A stretch of DNA of 64,000 nt, taken from Streptomyces rishiriensis. Lineage in GTDB: Bacteria > Actinomycetota > Actinomycetes > Streptomycetales > Streptomycetaceae. The DNA is taken from the NCBI RefSeq assembly GCF_003112535.1, contig NZ_BEWA01000006.1, positions 62,001-126,000 of the forward strand, written 5' to 3'. The notes beneath the pieces were generated by a model that was given only the letters and a program-made list of their open reading frames with translations, had not been told where the DNA came from and did no database searches. Positions 23,433 through 31,011 of the stretch are shown here, in pieces (within the stretch, counting starts at the first letter, position 1; each line of letters opens with the position of its first letter). Both the position numbers and the translations under genes were made by a program.

Positions 23433-23687
23433 GACCGCTCCCATCCCGTCTTCGAGGTTGATGCCGACCACGCCCACCGCCGCCAGCTGACGTGCGAACT
23501 CGGCCACCTCATCCGGATCTTCACTGAAACCGTTTTCGGCGTCGACCGAAAGCAGAAAAGGTCGCGAACCGAGTACCAGCGCCAGTTTGAGCGTCTCGTC
23601 CCGGGTCGCGGCGGGCCCGTCCGGCACTCCCACCGCCGTCGGCGTGGTGAAAAGCGGAGAAAGGGCTCGTGGTCGCACCGGGTGCAC
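23424..23687 (-). pseudogene. Truncated isocitrate lyase/PEP mutase family relic
   Basis: The minus-strand frame reads TTPTAVGVPDGPAATRDETL, then RPFLLSVDAENGFSEDPDEVA and GVVGINLEDGM, a clear internal segment of the isocitrate lyase/PEP mutase barrel. It stops matching at ~23427, where the opposite-strand ABC relic begins. Both ends of the gene are missing. It is not a copy of the intact family member at 41.3 kb: the aligned motifs differ. Confidence 0.78.
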
Positions 23688-23816
23688 GCATGCTGCTCAC
23701 GCTAGCCGCGTGAATGTTCGGCAGACGCCGAACCGTCCCGGTCGGCCGATCTCCGCCTCCGTCTGTCCGGGTGGTCCGTGCCGCACAGTCCGTTCGCGTG
23801 CCGCACCGCCGCCGAC

Positions 23817-24188
23817 TCACCCAGCCGCCCGCTCCCCCGCACTGCGCTCCACGCAGAACTCGTTCCCCTCCGGGTCGGCCAGGACCGCCCACCCCGTACC
23901 GTCGGGTTTCCGGTGGTCGTCGACGAGGGTGGCGCCGAGGGTGAGCAGGCGCTCGACCTCCTCTTCGCGGTTACGGTCCTGCGGCTGCAGGTCGAAGTGG
24001 ATCCGGTTCTTCTGGCTCTTGGCCTCCGGGACCGTGACGAAGAGCAAACCCGCATCCTCGATCAGCGCTTCCTCGTCACCCGGTTCGTCGTCCTCCTGGA
24101 GAGGCATTCCGAGCACCTCGGACCAGAAGATACCGAGGGCGTAGGCGTCGGAACAGTCGATCGTCACATGCCGGAGGGCAGAAGTCAT
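23817..24188 (-). CDS. VOC family (glyoxalase/bleomycin-resistance-like) protein
   Basis: A 123-residue single VOC module. It starts MTSALRHVTIDCSDAYALGIFW and contains VTVPEAKSQKNRIHFDL and WAVLADPEGNEFCVE, the usual metal-binding His/Glu strands. The ATG at 24188 is chosen because homology begins there; the longer open frame to 24299 is not family-like. Substrate unknown. Confidence 0.87.
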   Translation of the reverse strand: MTSALRHVTIDCSDAYALGIFWSEVLGMPLQEDDEPGDEEALIEDAGLLFVTVPEAKSQKNRIHFDLQPQDRNREEEVERLLTLGATLVDDHRKPDGTGWAVLADPEGNEFCVERSAGERAAG

Positions 24189-24403
24189 GCGTGGATTCTT
24201 GTGGAAGCGGTTACGCAACGCAACGGGAATTCCCCGGCCAACCGCCGACGTCCCCGCAGTGCCACAGTGCCGCAATACCCCACGGCAAGGACCGATCACT
24301 CCTTCCCTGAAAGCCCCTGGCGGTCTCGAAATACACCACCCGGCCCCTGCGTCGCCCCTCCCTCACGCCGACCTACCCGACAGGCCTCGCCGAGGGACGG
24401 GCC

Positions 24404-26158
24404 TCACCGAGGCGCCACCGACCACGACGCCGTTGTCGACCGCTCGTCCGCGACCGTGCAGCCGAAGCGGAAGTGCTGCTCCGAGCCGCTCGACCAGCGG
24501 ACGGTCAGGTCGTGGACATCGTGGGCGCCATCGGTGGCCACCACCTTCATCTCTACGGACACCAACTCGGCGAGAGGCCGGGGGTTGTGCTCGGCGGTGA
24601 GGCGGGCCAGCGCGACGAAGAGCGTCGGACCGTCTCCCACCGTGCCCGAAAGCTCGGAGTCACCCGTCAGCCCGTGAACGCCCACCAGGTCGGCCCGCGC
24701 GTCTCCGCTTTCCGCCCGTGCCCACCCCGTGACGTATACGTCCGTCCCCGGCCCCGCGCCGGACACCAGGTGAGCCCTGACCTCCACCGCCCCCTCGGCC
24801 ACCACCAGGCTGGTGAGTTCGGCTCCGGAACTCAGCGCATTCCGGGAGGCCGCCCAGCCCTCCCCGGCCCCGAGAGGCACGATGCCCTCGCGGTGCGGAT
24901 CACCACCGACGGTGACGGAGTTGTCCGGCGGCGAGATCAGCGGCCGGGTGACCGTGGAGTAGGCGAAGCGCGTGTAGAAGGGGTCGTAACGGACGTCCTC
25001 GCTCCCGTGGTTGTGCAAGCGGACCAGGCCGTCGGAGCTCGTCGATTGCAGCAGCCAGTTGGGGCCCGCAATCGGTGTAACCGCGTTCTGCCGTTCCGCA
25101 GGTCCCGCTTCCTCCTGCGCCGTCCACACCGGGTGGTCCGACGGCAGCAGCAAGCCGAGGAACCCCTTGCTCGCCCAGTAAGGGGAGGCCGGTCCGGAAT
25201 AGCCCTGCAGAACCGACTCGTCGGGTCCGTGCCAGCCGAGCGTCAGCAGTCCCTGATCGTCCACCGCGTCCCGCTCCAGGAAGTACTTCAACGCGCCCGA
25301 GGCCAGACGGCGGGTCTCGCCGGGTTGCAGCGGAGTGTGGTCGGTCAGAGCGCCCAGCCACAGCGGCGCGGTGGTGGCGAACCGGTAGGTGAGAGAGCGA
25401 CCCTGGTGCAGGGGCGCTCCGTCGCCACCGAACAAGCGTGCGTAGTCGGCAAGATGTGTTGTGAGTCGGCCTCCGTACAGGCTGAGCAGGTCAGGGTCGT
25501 CGGCCAGCCAGGCGTGCAGGACCGGGTAGAGGTGCATGGCCCAGCCGTTGTAGTAGTCGAAGGCACGACCGGGGCCGTCGGTGTACCAGCCGTCCCCGAC
25601 GTACCACTGCTCGATGCGTTCCAGGCCGCGGTCGATCGCCTTGCGAGAGGCCTCCTGCTCGTGACCGACCGCTTCCAGGAAACCGCCTACCGTGACGGGG
25701 AACAGCTCCCAGTTGCAAGGCCACGGTTCGGCGGTCAGGGCATCACCGAGCCAGGCAGCCGCACGCTGCCGGACCCCGTCGTCGAGACGGTCCCAGAGCA
25801 GCGGACGGGTCAGGCGCAGTGCGAGGGCGATCGATGCGGCCTCGACGAGCGGCTGGCTCCGGTCCTCGATGCGGGGCCAGGCGCCGGAGACGCCTGCCGC
25901 GAGACCGCTTGCGTAGCGTTCCAGCGCTGTCTCGTCGCGGCGGAAGGCGGCCAGCAGAAGCGTGCGGGCGTATCCCTCCAGTCCGTCGGAGAGTCCACCG
26001 GACCAGCTCTCCCGGGAGCCGGGAAAGTGGTAGAGAGCGCGATCCTCGGTGGCATAGGGCTCCACCGCGGCGAGCAGGGCGTCGGCGGCCGCCTGCCAGT
26101 GGTCGCGGGTGTATCCAGTACGGGGGCTGAGAGCGGCATCGGGCGGGGGGAGGTGCAT
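24404..26158 (-). CDS. DUF2264 domain protein
   Basis: A 584-residue protein, probably cytosolic (no signal peptide). The N-terminal ~370 residues form an alpha/alpha-type region with family landmarks (YFLERDAVDDQGLLTLGW; GPASPYWASKGFLGLLLP), and the C-terminal part is beta-rich. DUF2264 proteins are repeatedly found in pectin and rhamnogalacturonan clusters and are presumed to act on unsaturated oligosaccharides; that is an inference from context. It lies 88 bp downstream of the rhamnogalacturonan acetylesterase in the same direction, likely one operon. Confidence 0.85.
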   Translation of the reverse strand: MHLPPPDAALSPRTGYTRDHWQAAADALLAAVEPYATEDRALYHFPGSRESWSGGLSDGLEGYARTLLLAAFRRDETALERYASGLAAGVSGAWPRIEDRSQPLVEAASIALALRLTRPLLWDRLDDGVRQRAAAWLGDALTAEPWPCNWELFPVTVGGFLEAVGHEQEASRKAIDRGLERIEQWYVGDGWYTDGPGRAFDYYNGWAMHLYPVLHAWLADDPDLLSLYGGRLTTHLADYARLFGGDGAPLHQGRSLTYRFATTAPLWLGALTDHTPLQPGETRRLASGALKYFLERDAVDDQGLLTLGWHGPDESVLQGYSGPASPYWASKGFLGLLLPSDHPVWTAQEEAGPAERQNAVTPIAGPNWLLQSTSSDGLVRLHNHGSEDVRYDPFYTRFAYSTVTRPLISPPDNSVTVGGDPHREGIVPLGAGEGWAASRNALSSGAELTSLVVAEGAVEVRAHLVSGAGPGTDVYVTGWARAESGDARADLVGVHGLTGDSELSGTVGDGPTLFVALARLTAEHNPRPLAELVSVEMKVVATDGAHDVHDLTVRWSSGSEQHFRFGCTVADERSTTASWSVAPR

Positions 26159-26246
26159 CTGTCGTTTCTTCCTTCGCGACCTGGTCGGGGCCTGGGATGT
26201 CAGGACCTGGGGGCGTCCCGGTTCCGGTCGAGGCGCCCCCAGGCGT

Positions 26247-27290
26247 TCATCCCATCCGCACGGCGCCCTTCGGCACCAGATGCCGGGCGACGAGTTCGTC
26301 GCGAACCAGGCCCGCGTAGACCGTCGCGCCGTGCAGGGAGGTGTGCGTGTTGTCGCGTTTCTCGTTGTAGAGGTAGAGAGCCTTGGAGCCCTCGACGCCC
26401 AGGGACTCCACCAACGCCTTGGTCTTGGCCGTCAGGTCGATCAGCGGGACGCCCTGCGCGGCGGCGACCGAACGGATCACCGCCGGGTGGTCGACGCCAA
26501 GTCCGTTGACCAGCAGAGCCGTTGCGTTGTTCAGCGTGCCGTCGGCATTGAACCAACGGCGGACGATGGGGGTCACCAGCACCGGCCGCCCGCCCTTCTC
26601 CCTCACCCCTGCCACCAGTGTCTCGAGGTTCGCGCGGTACGTCGTCTCGTCGGTTGTCTTGTCGTTGTGGGCGAGCTGGACCAGGACGAGGTCGCCGGGG
26701 CGGATCAGCGGCCGAACCCTGGCCCACAGCTGGGGGTTCCCCAGATACGTGACCGTACTCTCGCCGGAATCGGCGTAGTTGGCGACCGAGATTCCCTTGC
26801 GCAGGTACTGCGGCAGCTGCTGGCCCCAACCGGTGTACGGCTCGGCGGGTTGGTCGCAGACGGTGGAGTCGCCGATGAGGAAGATCTGTCGGACGTGCCG
26901 GGCGGGAGTGACCCTGATGTCGGCCAGCGCCGGCGCGGAGCCGCCGAACGCCAGGTCCAGTCCGGGAACACCGTCCGCGCCGGTCGGTTCGCCCTCGGGG
27001 GTACGGACGTCGACCGTGAAGCTGCGGGCGATGCGGGCGCCGGCGGGGGCGGTGGTCTCGGGCAGCACGGCGCGCCGGGTCTCCGCGGTGACGCTGGTGC
27101 TCGACACTGCGTCGCCGCCGAGGACGACCTTCACGTCGTAGGAGCCGGGAGGGACGTCGAAGTGGCATGCGGTGGCGGCGCAATGGTCGATACCGAGGGG
27201 CGCCCGGCCACCGTGGGCGGAGGCGGGCACAGCCGTCAGGCCGGCCGCCAGGGTCAGCGCCGCCAGTGCGGCCATGTTGAAACGTCTCAC
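26247..27290 (-). CDS. Secreted rhamnogalacturonan acetylesterase-like SGNH hydrolase
   Basis: A 347-residue secreted esterase. The signal peptide is residues 1-25 (cleavage near ASA-HG). A beta-rich N-terminal region precedes the SGNH domain, with nucleophile GDST (Ser142), block-III NDK (LAHNDKTTDE) and the catalytic Asp-His near the end (Asp313, His316 in DNTHTS). This matches rhamnogalacturonan acetylesterases, which remove acetyl groups from pectin RG-I. It is divergent from the PL4 lyase, sharing a promoter region with two operator-like dyads. Confidence 0.9.
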   Translation of the reverse strand: MRRFNMAALAALTLAAGLTAVPASAHGGRAPLGIDHCAATACHFDVPPGSYDVKVVLGGDAVSSTSVTAETRRAVLPETTAPAGARIARSFTVDVRTPEGEPTGADGVPGLDLAFGGSAPALADIRVTPARHVRQIFLIGDSTVCDQPAEPYTGWGQQLPQYLRKGISVANYADSGESTVTYLGNPQLWARVRPLIRPGDLVLVQLAHNDKTTDETTYRANLETLVAGVREKGGRPVLVTPIVRRWFNADGTLNNATALLVNGLGVDHPAVIRSVAAAQGVPLIDLTAKTKALVESLGVEGSKALYLYNEKRDNTHTSLHGATVYAGLVRDELVARHLVPKGAVRMG

Positions 27291-27344
27291 TTGCGGCTCC
27301 TCCGTCGCGGGAACAGGGGCTGGCGGCTGGACGGTACCGCCTCC

Positions 27345-27358
27345 TGCAAGCGCTTTCT
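27345..27358. promoter_or_regulatory. LacI-type operator candidate (TGCAAGCGCTTTCT)
   Basis: A near-palindrome with central GCGC, the signature of LacI/GalR operators, in the divergent region between the acetylesterase and the PL4 lyase. The same AAGCGCTTTC core is found at 40058 upstream of a LacI gene and, inverted, at 37266. Confidence 0.65.
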
Positions 27359-27400
27359 AGACCTTGAACGGATTTCACAAGATTGCCGATCTCGCGCAGG

Positions 27401-27414
27401 CGAAAGCCCTTTCG
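27401..27414. promoter_or_regulatory. Operator candidate CGAAAGCCCTTTCG
   Basis: Perfect CGAAAG/CTTTCG arms around CC, 68 bp before the lyase start. The same GAAAGCCCTTTC core recurs at 30912 in the next promoter region of the pectin cluster. Confidence 0.62.
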
Positions 27415-27481
27415 CGAAATCGATTCAACTGTCACTCTCTCAGGCACCCGCACCCCCACACCTCTCGAAGGAGGCACCCCC

Positions 27482-29161
27482 ATGTCCGGATTCGACAGCC
27501 GCAGGCCGGTCCGACGCCGCACCTTCGTCCTCGGCGCCGCCGCCGGCTCGGCCGCGCTCGCCGGGCCGCTCGCCGTGCCGTCCGCCGCGGCGGCGGCGTT
27601 CGGCCACACCGACGACGGCTCGAACTACGTCGTCGACACCGGCGCCGCCCTGGTCTTCAAGGTCAGCAAGACCACCGGCGATCTGACCTCGCTGACCTAC
27701 CGAGGCACCGAGTACCAGGGCTACGGCGGTAAGAATTCGCACATCGAGTCCGGCCTCGGCAGCTCCACCGTGACGATCGCACAGTCCGGCTCGACCATCC
27801 TGATCTCGGTCACGCACGGGACTCTCAAGCACTACTACGCAGCCCGCAGCGGTGAGAACAACGTCTACCTGTGGACCGACAAGGCCGATACGTCCGTTTC
27901 CGCAACCCGTTACATCGTGCGTGTCAAAGCGGGCCGGTTCCTGAACGACGAGCCCGACTCCTACACCTACACGACCAGCACCATCGAGGCTTCCGACGTC
28001 TTCGCGAAGCCGGACGGTCAGACCCGCTCCAAGCACTACTCCAAGCTGCGGGTCATCGACTACGACTACACCGGCTGGACGACCGGCAGTGTCGGGCTGT
28101 GGGTCGTGCGCAGCAACCACGAGAAGGCCTCCGGTGGGCCTTTCTACCGATCCCTCCTGCGCCACCAGAGCGCCGATGGCGGAGGCCTGTACGAAATCCT
28201 TTACTACGGCCAGAACCAGACCGAGGAGCAACGTTTTGGTCTCCAGGGCCCGTACGTGATCGCATTCACGGACGGCGGCGCACCCTCGTCCTCGCTCTTC
28301 TCCGGGAACCTGACCACATCCTGGGCAGACTCGCTCGGCATCTCCGGTTACGTCGGGACGAGCGGACGCGGCCGGGTCGCGGGGGTCGGCATCACCGGGC
28401 GCAACACGGCGTACCCGTACACGGTCGGACTCGCCAACGCGGCTGCGCAGTACTGGGGTTCGGCACGGTCGTCCGACGGCTACTTCTCGATTGCCGGGGT
28501 GCTGCCGGGGACGTACACGCTCACCGTCCACAAGAGCGAGCTGGCCGTGTACAGCACGCAGGTGACCGTGTCCGCCGGCGGGACGACCACCCTGAACTCG
28601 ATCGCCATCCCGTCGTCGAACGACCCGAGCAACGCGAGCGCGATCTGGCGCATCAATGACTGGACCGGCACGCCGAGCGGCTTCAAGAACGCCGATCTCA
28701 TGACGTACGCGCACCCCTCGGACGTACGGGCCTCCGTGTGGACCGGCAACGTGGTGATCGGCAGCGGAAGCGAGACTTCGGCGTTCCCCTGCTACATCTG
28801 GAAGGACGTCAACAGTGGTCTGCTCGTCTACTTCAAGCTGACCGCTGCCCAGGCCGCCGCCGCGCACACCCTGCGCATCGGCGTGACGACGGCCTATGCC
28901 AACGGCCGTCCGCAGGTCGTCGTCAACGACTCCTGGACCTCGGCCATCCCCTCCCCGCCCACCCAGCCGAACACCCGATCTCTCACGAACGGGTCCTACC
29001 GGGGGAACAACCACACGTTCACCTACAGCGTTCCGGCGAGTGCCTGGCTCACGGACACCAACCAGTACAACGTGCTGAAGATCAACGTGGTAAGCGGTTC
29101 GAGGTCGACCTCCTACCTCAGCGCGGGCACGTCGATCGATGCGATCGACCTGCTGTCCTGA
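27482..29161 (+). CDS. Secreted rhamnogalacturonan lyase (PL4 family)
   Basis: A 559-residue exported lyase. The Tat-type signal is residues 1-36 (RRRTFVLGAAAGS ... AAAAAF). The N-terminal ~270 residues form the beta-sandwich catalytic domain (DTGAALVFKVSKTTGDLTSL), followed by a fibronectin-like module (GYFSIAGVLPGTYTLTV) and a C-terminal beta-sandwich (WRINDWTGTPSGF). That three-domain order is that of polysaccharide lyase family 4. By family it cleaves the RG-I backbone by beta-elimination. Start ATG 27482, behind GAAGGAGG. It converges on the GH43 gene with a 10-bp gap. Confidence 0.9.
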   Translation: MSGFDSRRPVRRRTFVLGAAAGSAALAGPLAVPSAAAAAFGHTDDGSNYVVDTGAALVFKVSKTTGDLTSLTYRGTEYQGYGGKNSHIESGLGSSTVTIAQSGSTILISVTHGTLKHYYAARSGENNVYLWTDKADTSVSATRYIVRVKAGRFLNDEPDSYTYTTSTIEASDVFAKPDGQTRSKHYSKLRVIDYDYTGWTTGSVGLWVVRSNHEKASGGPFYRSLLRHQSADGGGLYEILYYGQNQTEEQRFGLQGPYVIAFTDGGAPSSSLFSGNLTTSWADSLGISGYVGTSGRGRVAGVGITGRNTAYPYTVGLANAAAQYWGSARSSDGYFSIAGVLPGTYTLTVHKSELAVYSTQVTVSAGGTTTLNSIAIPSSNDPSNASAIWRINDWTGTPSGFKNADLMTYAHPSDVRASVWTGNVVIGSGSETSAFPCYIWKDVNSGLLVYFKLTAAQAAAAHTLRIGVTTAYANGRPQVVVNDSWTSAIPSPPTQPNTRSLTNGSYRGNNHTFTYSVPASAWLTDTNQYNVLKINVVSGSRSTSYLSAGTSIDAIDLLS

Positions 29162-29171
29162 TTGTCTGTCA

Positions 29172-30590
29172 TCAGTCGCGTGTCCACTGCTGGTTGGAGC
29201 CGCCGTTGCATGCGTACGTGATGACGGCGGCCGAATTGGCGGTGGACGCGCCGTTCACGTCCAGACACTTGCCACTGGCCCGGGACTCGACGTTCACGTA
29301 GCTGCCGGAAGGCGTCAGCGACCAGTGCTGGCTGGTGGCCGTCGCGCTGCAGTCCTCCTGGGTGACCGTGTTCGCGTTCTCCTGCACGCAAAGAGAACTG
29401 TTTCTGACGATCAACTGGTAGTAACCGCTTCCGACGGGCTTGAACCAGTACTTCTGGTTGTTCCCGCCGTTGCAGTCGTACTGCTTGATCTGCGCTCCCG
29501 CCCACAGGGACTGGCTCGTGACGTCCGCGCACTTGCCGCTGTGCCGGGCGATGAGCGTGTCGTACACGGCACTCGTGCCGGCGACCGTTCCGGCGGCTGA
29601 GTCGACGGTGACCTCGGGGGTCCACGACAGCGTCAGCGAGGTGGACGTGGGGAAGCCCAGGGGCAGCCAGAGGTAACGGGAGTCGTTGACCGTGCCGCCG
29701 AAGGAGTTGCCCCAGCGGTCACCCAGGTAGAGGTAGGACGTGCCCGAACTCCCCTGAACGGGAAGGACGTATGCGGTCTGCGATCCGTACGCCGTCGAGT
29801 CTCCGACGTCGGTCATGGCCGTCCAGGGACCGGCGAGGGACGTCGCCGTCGCGTACTGCTGCTGATTGGGGTTCCAGCCGGTGGCCGCCGAGGTGAGCAT
29901 GAAGTAGACGCCGTTCCGCTTGAACAGTGCGGGCGCCTCTCGATGACCTCCGTGCCATGGGTCGGCCACCAAACTCGCGATACCGGTGTAGTCGGCGGTC
30001 AGCCGGTAGATCTGCAGGTCGTAGTTCTCGCGTGCGGCCGAGATCATGTACCCGGCGCCGTCGGTGTCCACGAAGACCGTGATGTCCCGGGACATGTGCT
30101 GGTCGAGCGGGCGGAAGCTGCCACGCCAGCTGTAGTTCCCGTCGACGGTGTCCGACACGGCGACGGCGGCCCGGGCCTCGCTGTAGTCGACGCCGTTCTC
30201 CTTGTGCATCCACATCACGAACTTGCCGGTGGAGGCGTTGTACATGACCTTCGGGCGCTCGATGTTGGCGGTGGCCAGTTCGGAGGCGCTCGACTGGGTG
30301 AGGACGTGGTTGCGGAACTCCCAGTTCTTCAGGTCCGTGGAACGGTAGGCGTCCACGTATCGAAAGGTGTTGTCGGCGTTGCGGTTCTCACCGAACCAGT
30401 AATAGTAGGAGCCGACTTTGAGGACGCCTCCGCCATGGGCGTGGACGGGGTTGCCCGAAGTGTCCTTGAACTGGGTCCCGTTGGTGATCGTCATGGGCGC
30501 CGCCTGGACGGGTCCCGCGGTGGCGAAGGCGCCGATCAGCGCCAGACAGAGGGCGAGCAGGGTCGCGTACGCACGTCTCATCTCACGCAC
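29172..30590 (-). CDS. Secreted GH43 enzyme with C-terminal ricin-type CBM13 (exo-beta-1,3-galactanase-like)
   Basis: A 472-residue secreted enzyme. The signal peptide is residues ~1-31. A five-bladed GH43 domain (~33-325) follows, resembling the subfamily of Streptomyces exo-beta-1,3-galactanases (AHGGGVLKVGSYYYWFGENR; SRDITVFVDTDGAGYM; HREAPALFKRNGVYFMLTS). The C-terminal ~130 residues are a ricin-B/CBM13 trefoil with QxW-type repeats (SQHW, NQQW). The expected substrate is arabinogalactan side chains. Start is at 30590 (MREMRR); 30581 is an alternative. It shares a divergent promoter region with the surface protein at 31012. Confidence 0.87.
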   Translation of the reverse strand: MREMRRAYATLLALCLALIGAFATAGPVQAAPMTITNGTQFKDTSGNPVHAHGGGVLKVGSYYYWFGENRNADNTFRYVDAYRSTDLKNWEFRNHVLTQSSASELATANIERPKVMYNASTGKFVMWMHKENGVDYSEARAAVAVSDTVDGNYSWRGSFRPLDQHMSRDITVFVDTDGAGYMISAARENYDLQIYRLTADYTGIASLVADPWHGGHREAPALFKRNGVYFMLTSAATGWNPNQQQYATATSLAGPWTAMTDVGDSTAYGSQTAYVLPVQGSSGTSYLYLGDRWGNSFGGTVNDSRYLWLPLGFPTSTSLTLSWTPEVTVDSAAGTVAGTSAVYDTLIARHSGKCADVTSQSLWAGAQIKQYDCNGGNNQKYWFKPVGSGYYQLIVRNSSLCVQENANTVTQEDCSATATSQHWSLTPSGSYVNVESRASGKCLDVNGASTANSAAVITYACNGGSNQQWTRD

Positions 30591-31011
30591 TCTCCTTCAC
30601 GGTGACGGCGATTCGAGCGCCGAAGTCGGGGTGGCCTCCGGTGGCCGGCCGAAGGTTGGAGGCGGGGTGTGGGGGCTGGGCTCGTTCAGGGAGAGCCGCC
30701 GAGTGGGGACGGATCGCCGTGTCGTCGTGGAAGCCGTCGCCGTGACGGTCGATGGGCGGATCAGCGCGGCCAAGGACGGGTGGGTCGGCGTACAAGGGCT
30801 GCCTCTCGAGAGAGGGGCGCGTTCGGGTCTGCGAACGACATGTGGAATGACGAACGCCGAAAAGGTAAGGGCGCGTTACGAGCAGGTCAACGGGTCTGAC
30901 GGGACTTGATGGAAAGCCCTTTCCGGAACTTTCCGCCCGGATGGTGGCTTTCTGGGTCCCGAGAGCCGGCCGGCACATAGGGGAAGCAAGATTTCTGTTA
31001 TCGGTCCCGCT
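30591..31011. other. Divergent intergenic region with operator candidate
   Basis: This 421-bp gap serves two divergent genes. The only strong motif seen is GGAAAGCCCTTTCC at 30911-30924, followed by TTCCGGAACTTTCC, near the plus-strand promoter. No gene was found. Confidence 0.55.
30911..30924. promoter_or_regulatory. Operator candidate GGAAAGCCCTTTCC
   Basis: Inverted arms GGAAAG/CTTTCC around CC, sharing 12 bases with the motif at 27401. It lies about 90 bp before the surface-protein start and could serve both divergent genes. Confidence 0.62.

Noticed and set aside
23587..24677. Plus-strand ORFs opposite the VOC and DUF2264 genes
   Set aside because: They are antisense shadows; the minus-strand proteins have clear family motifs.
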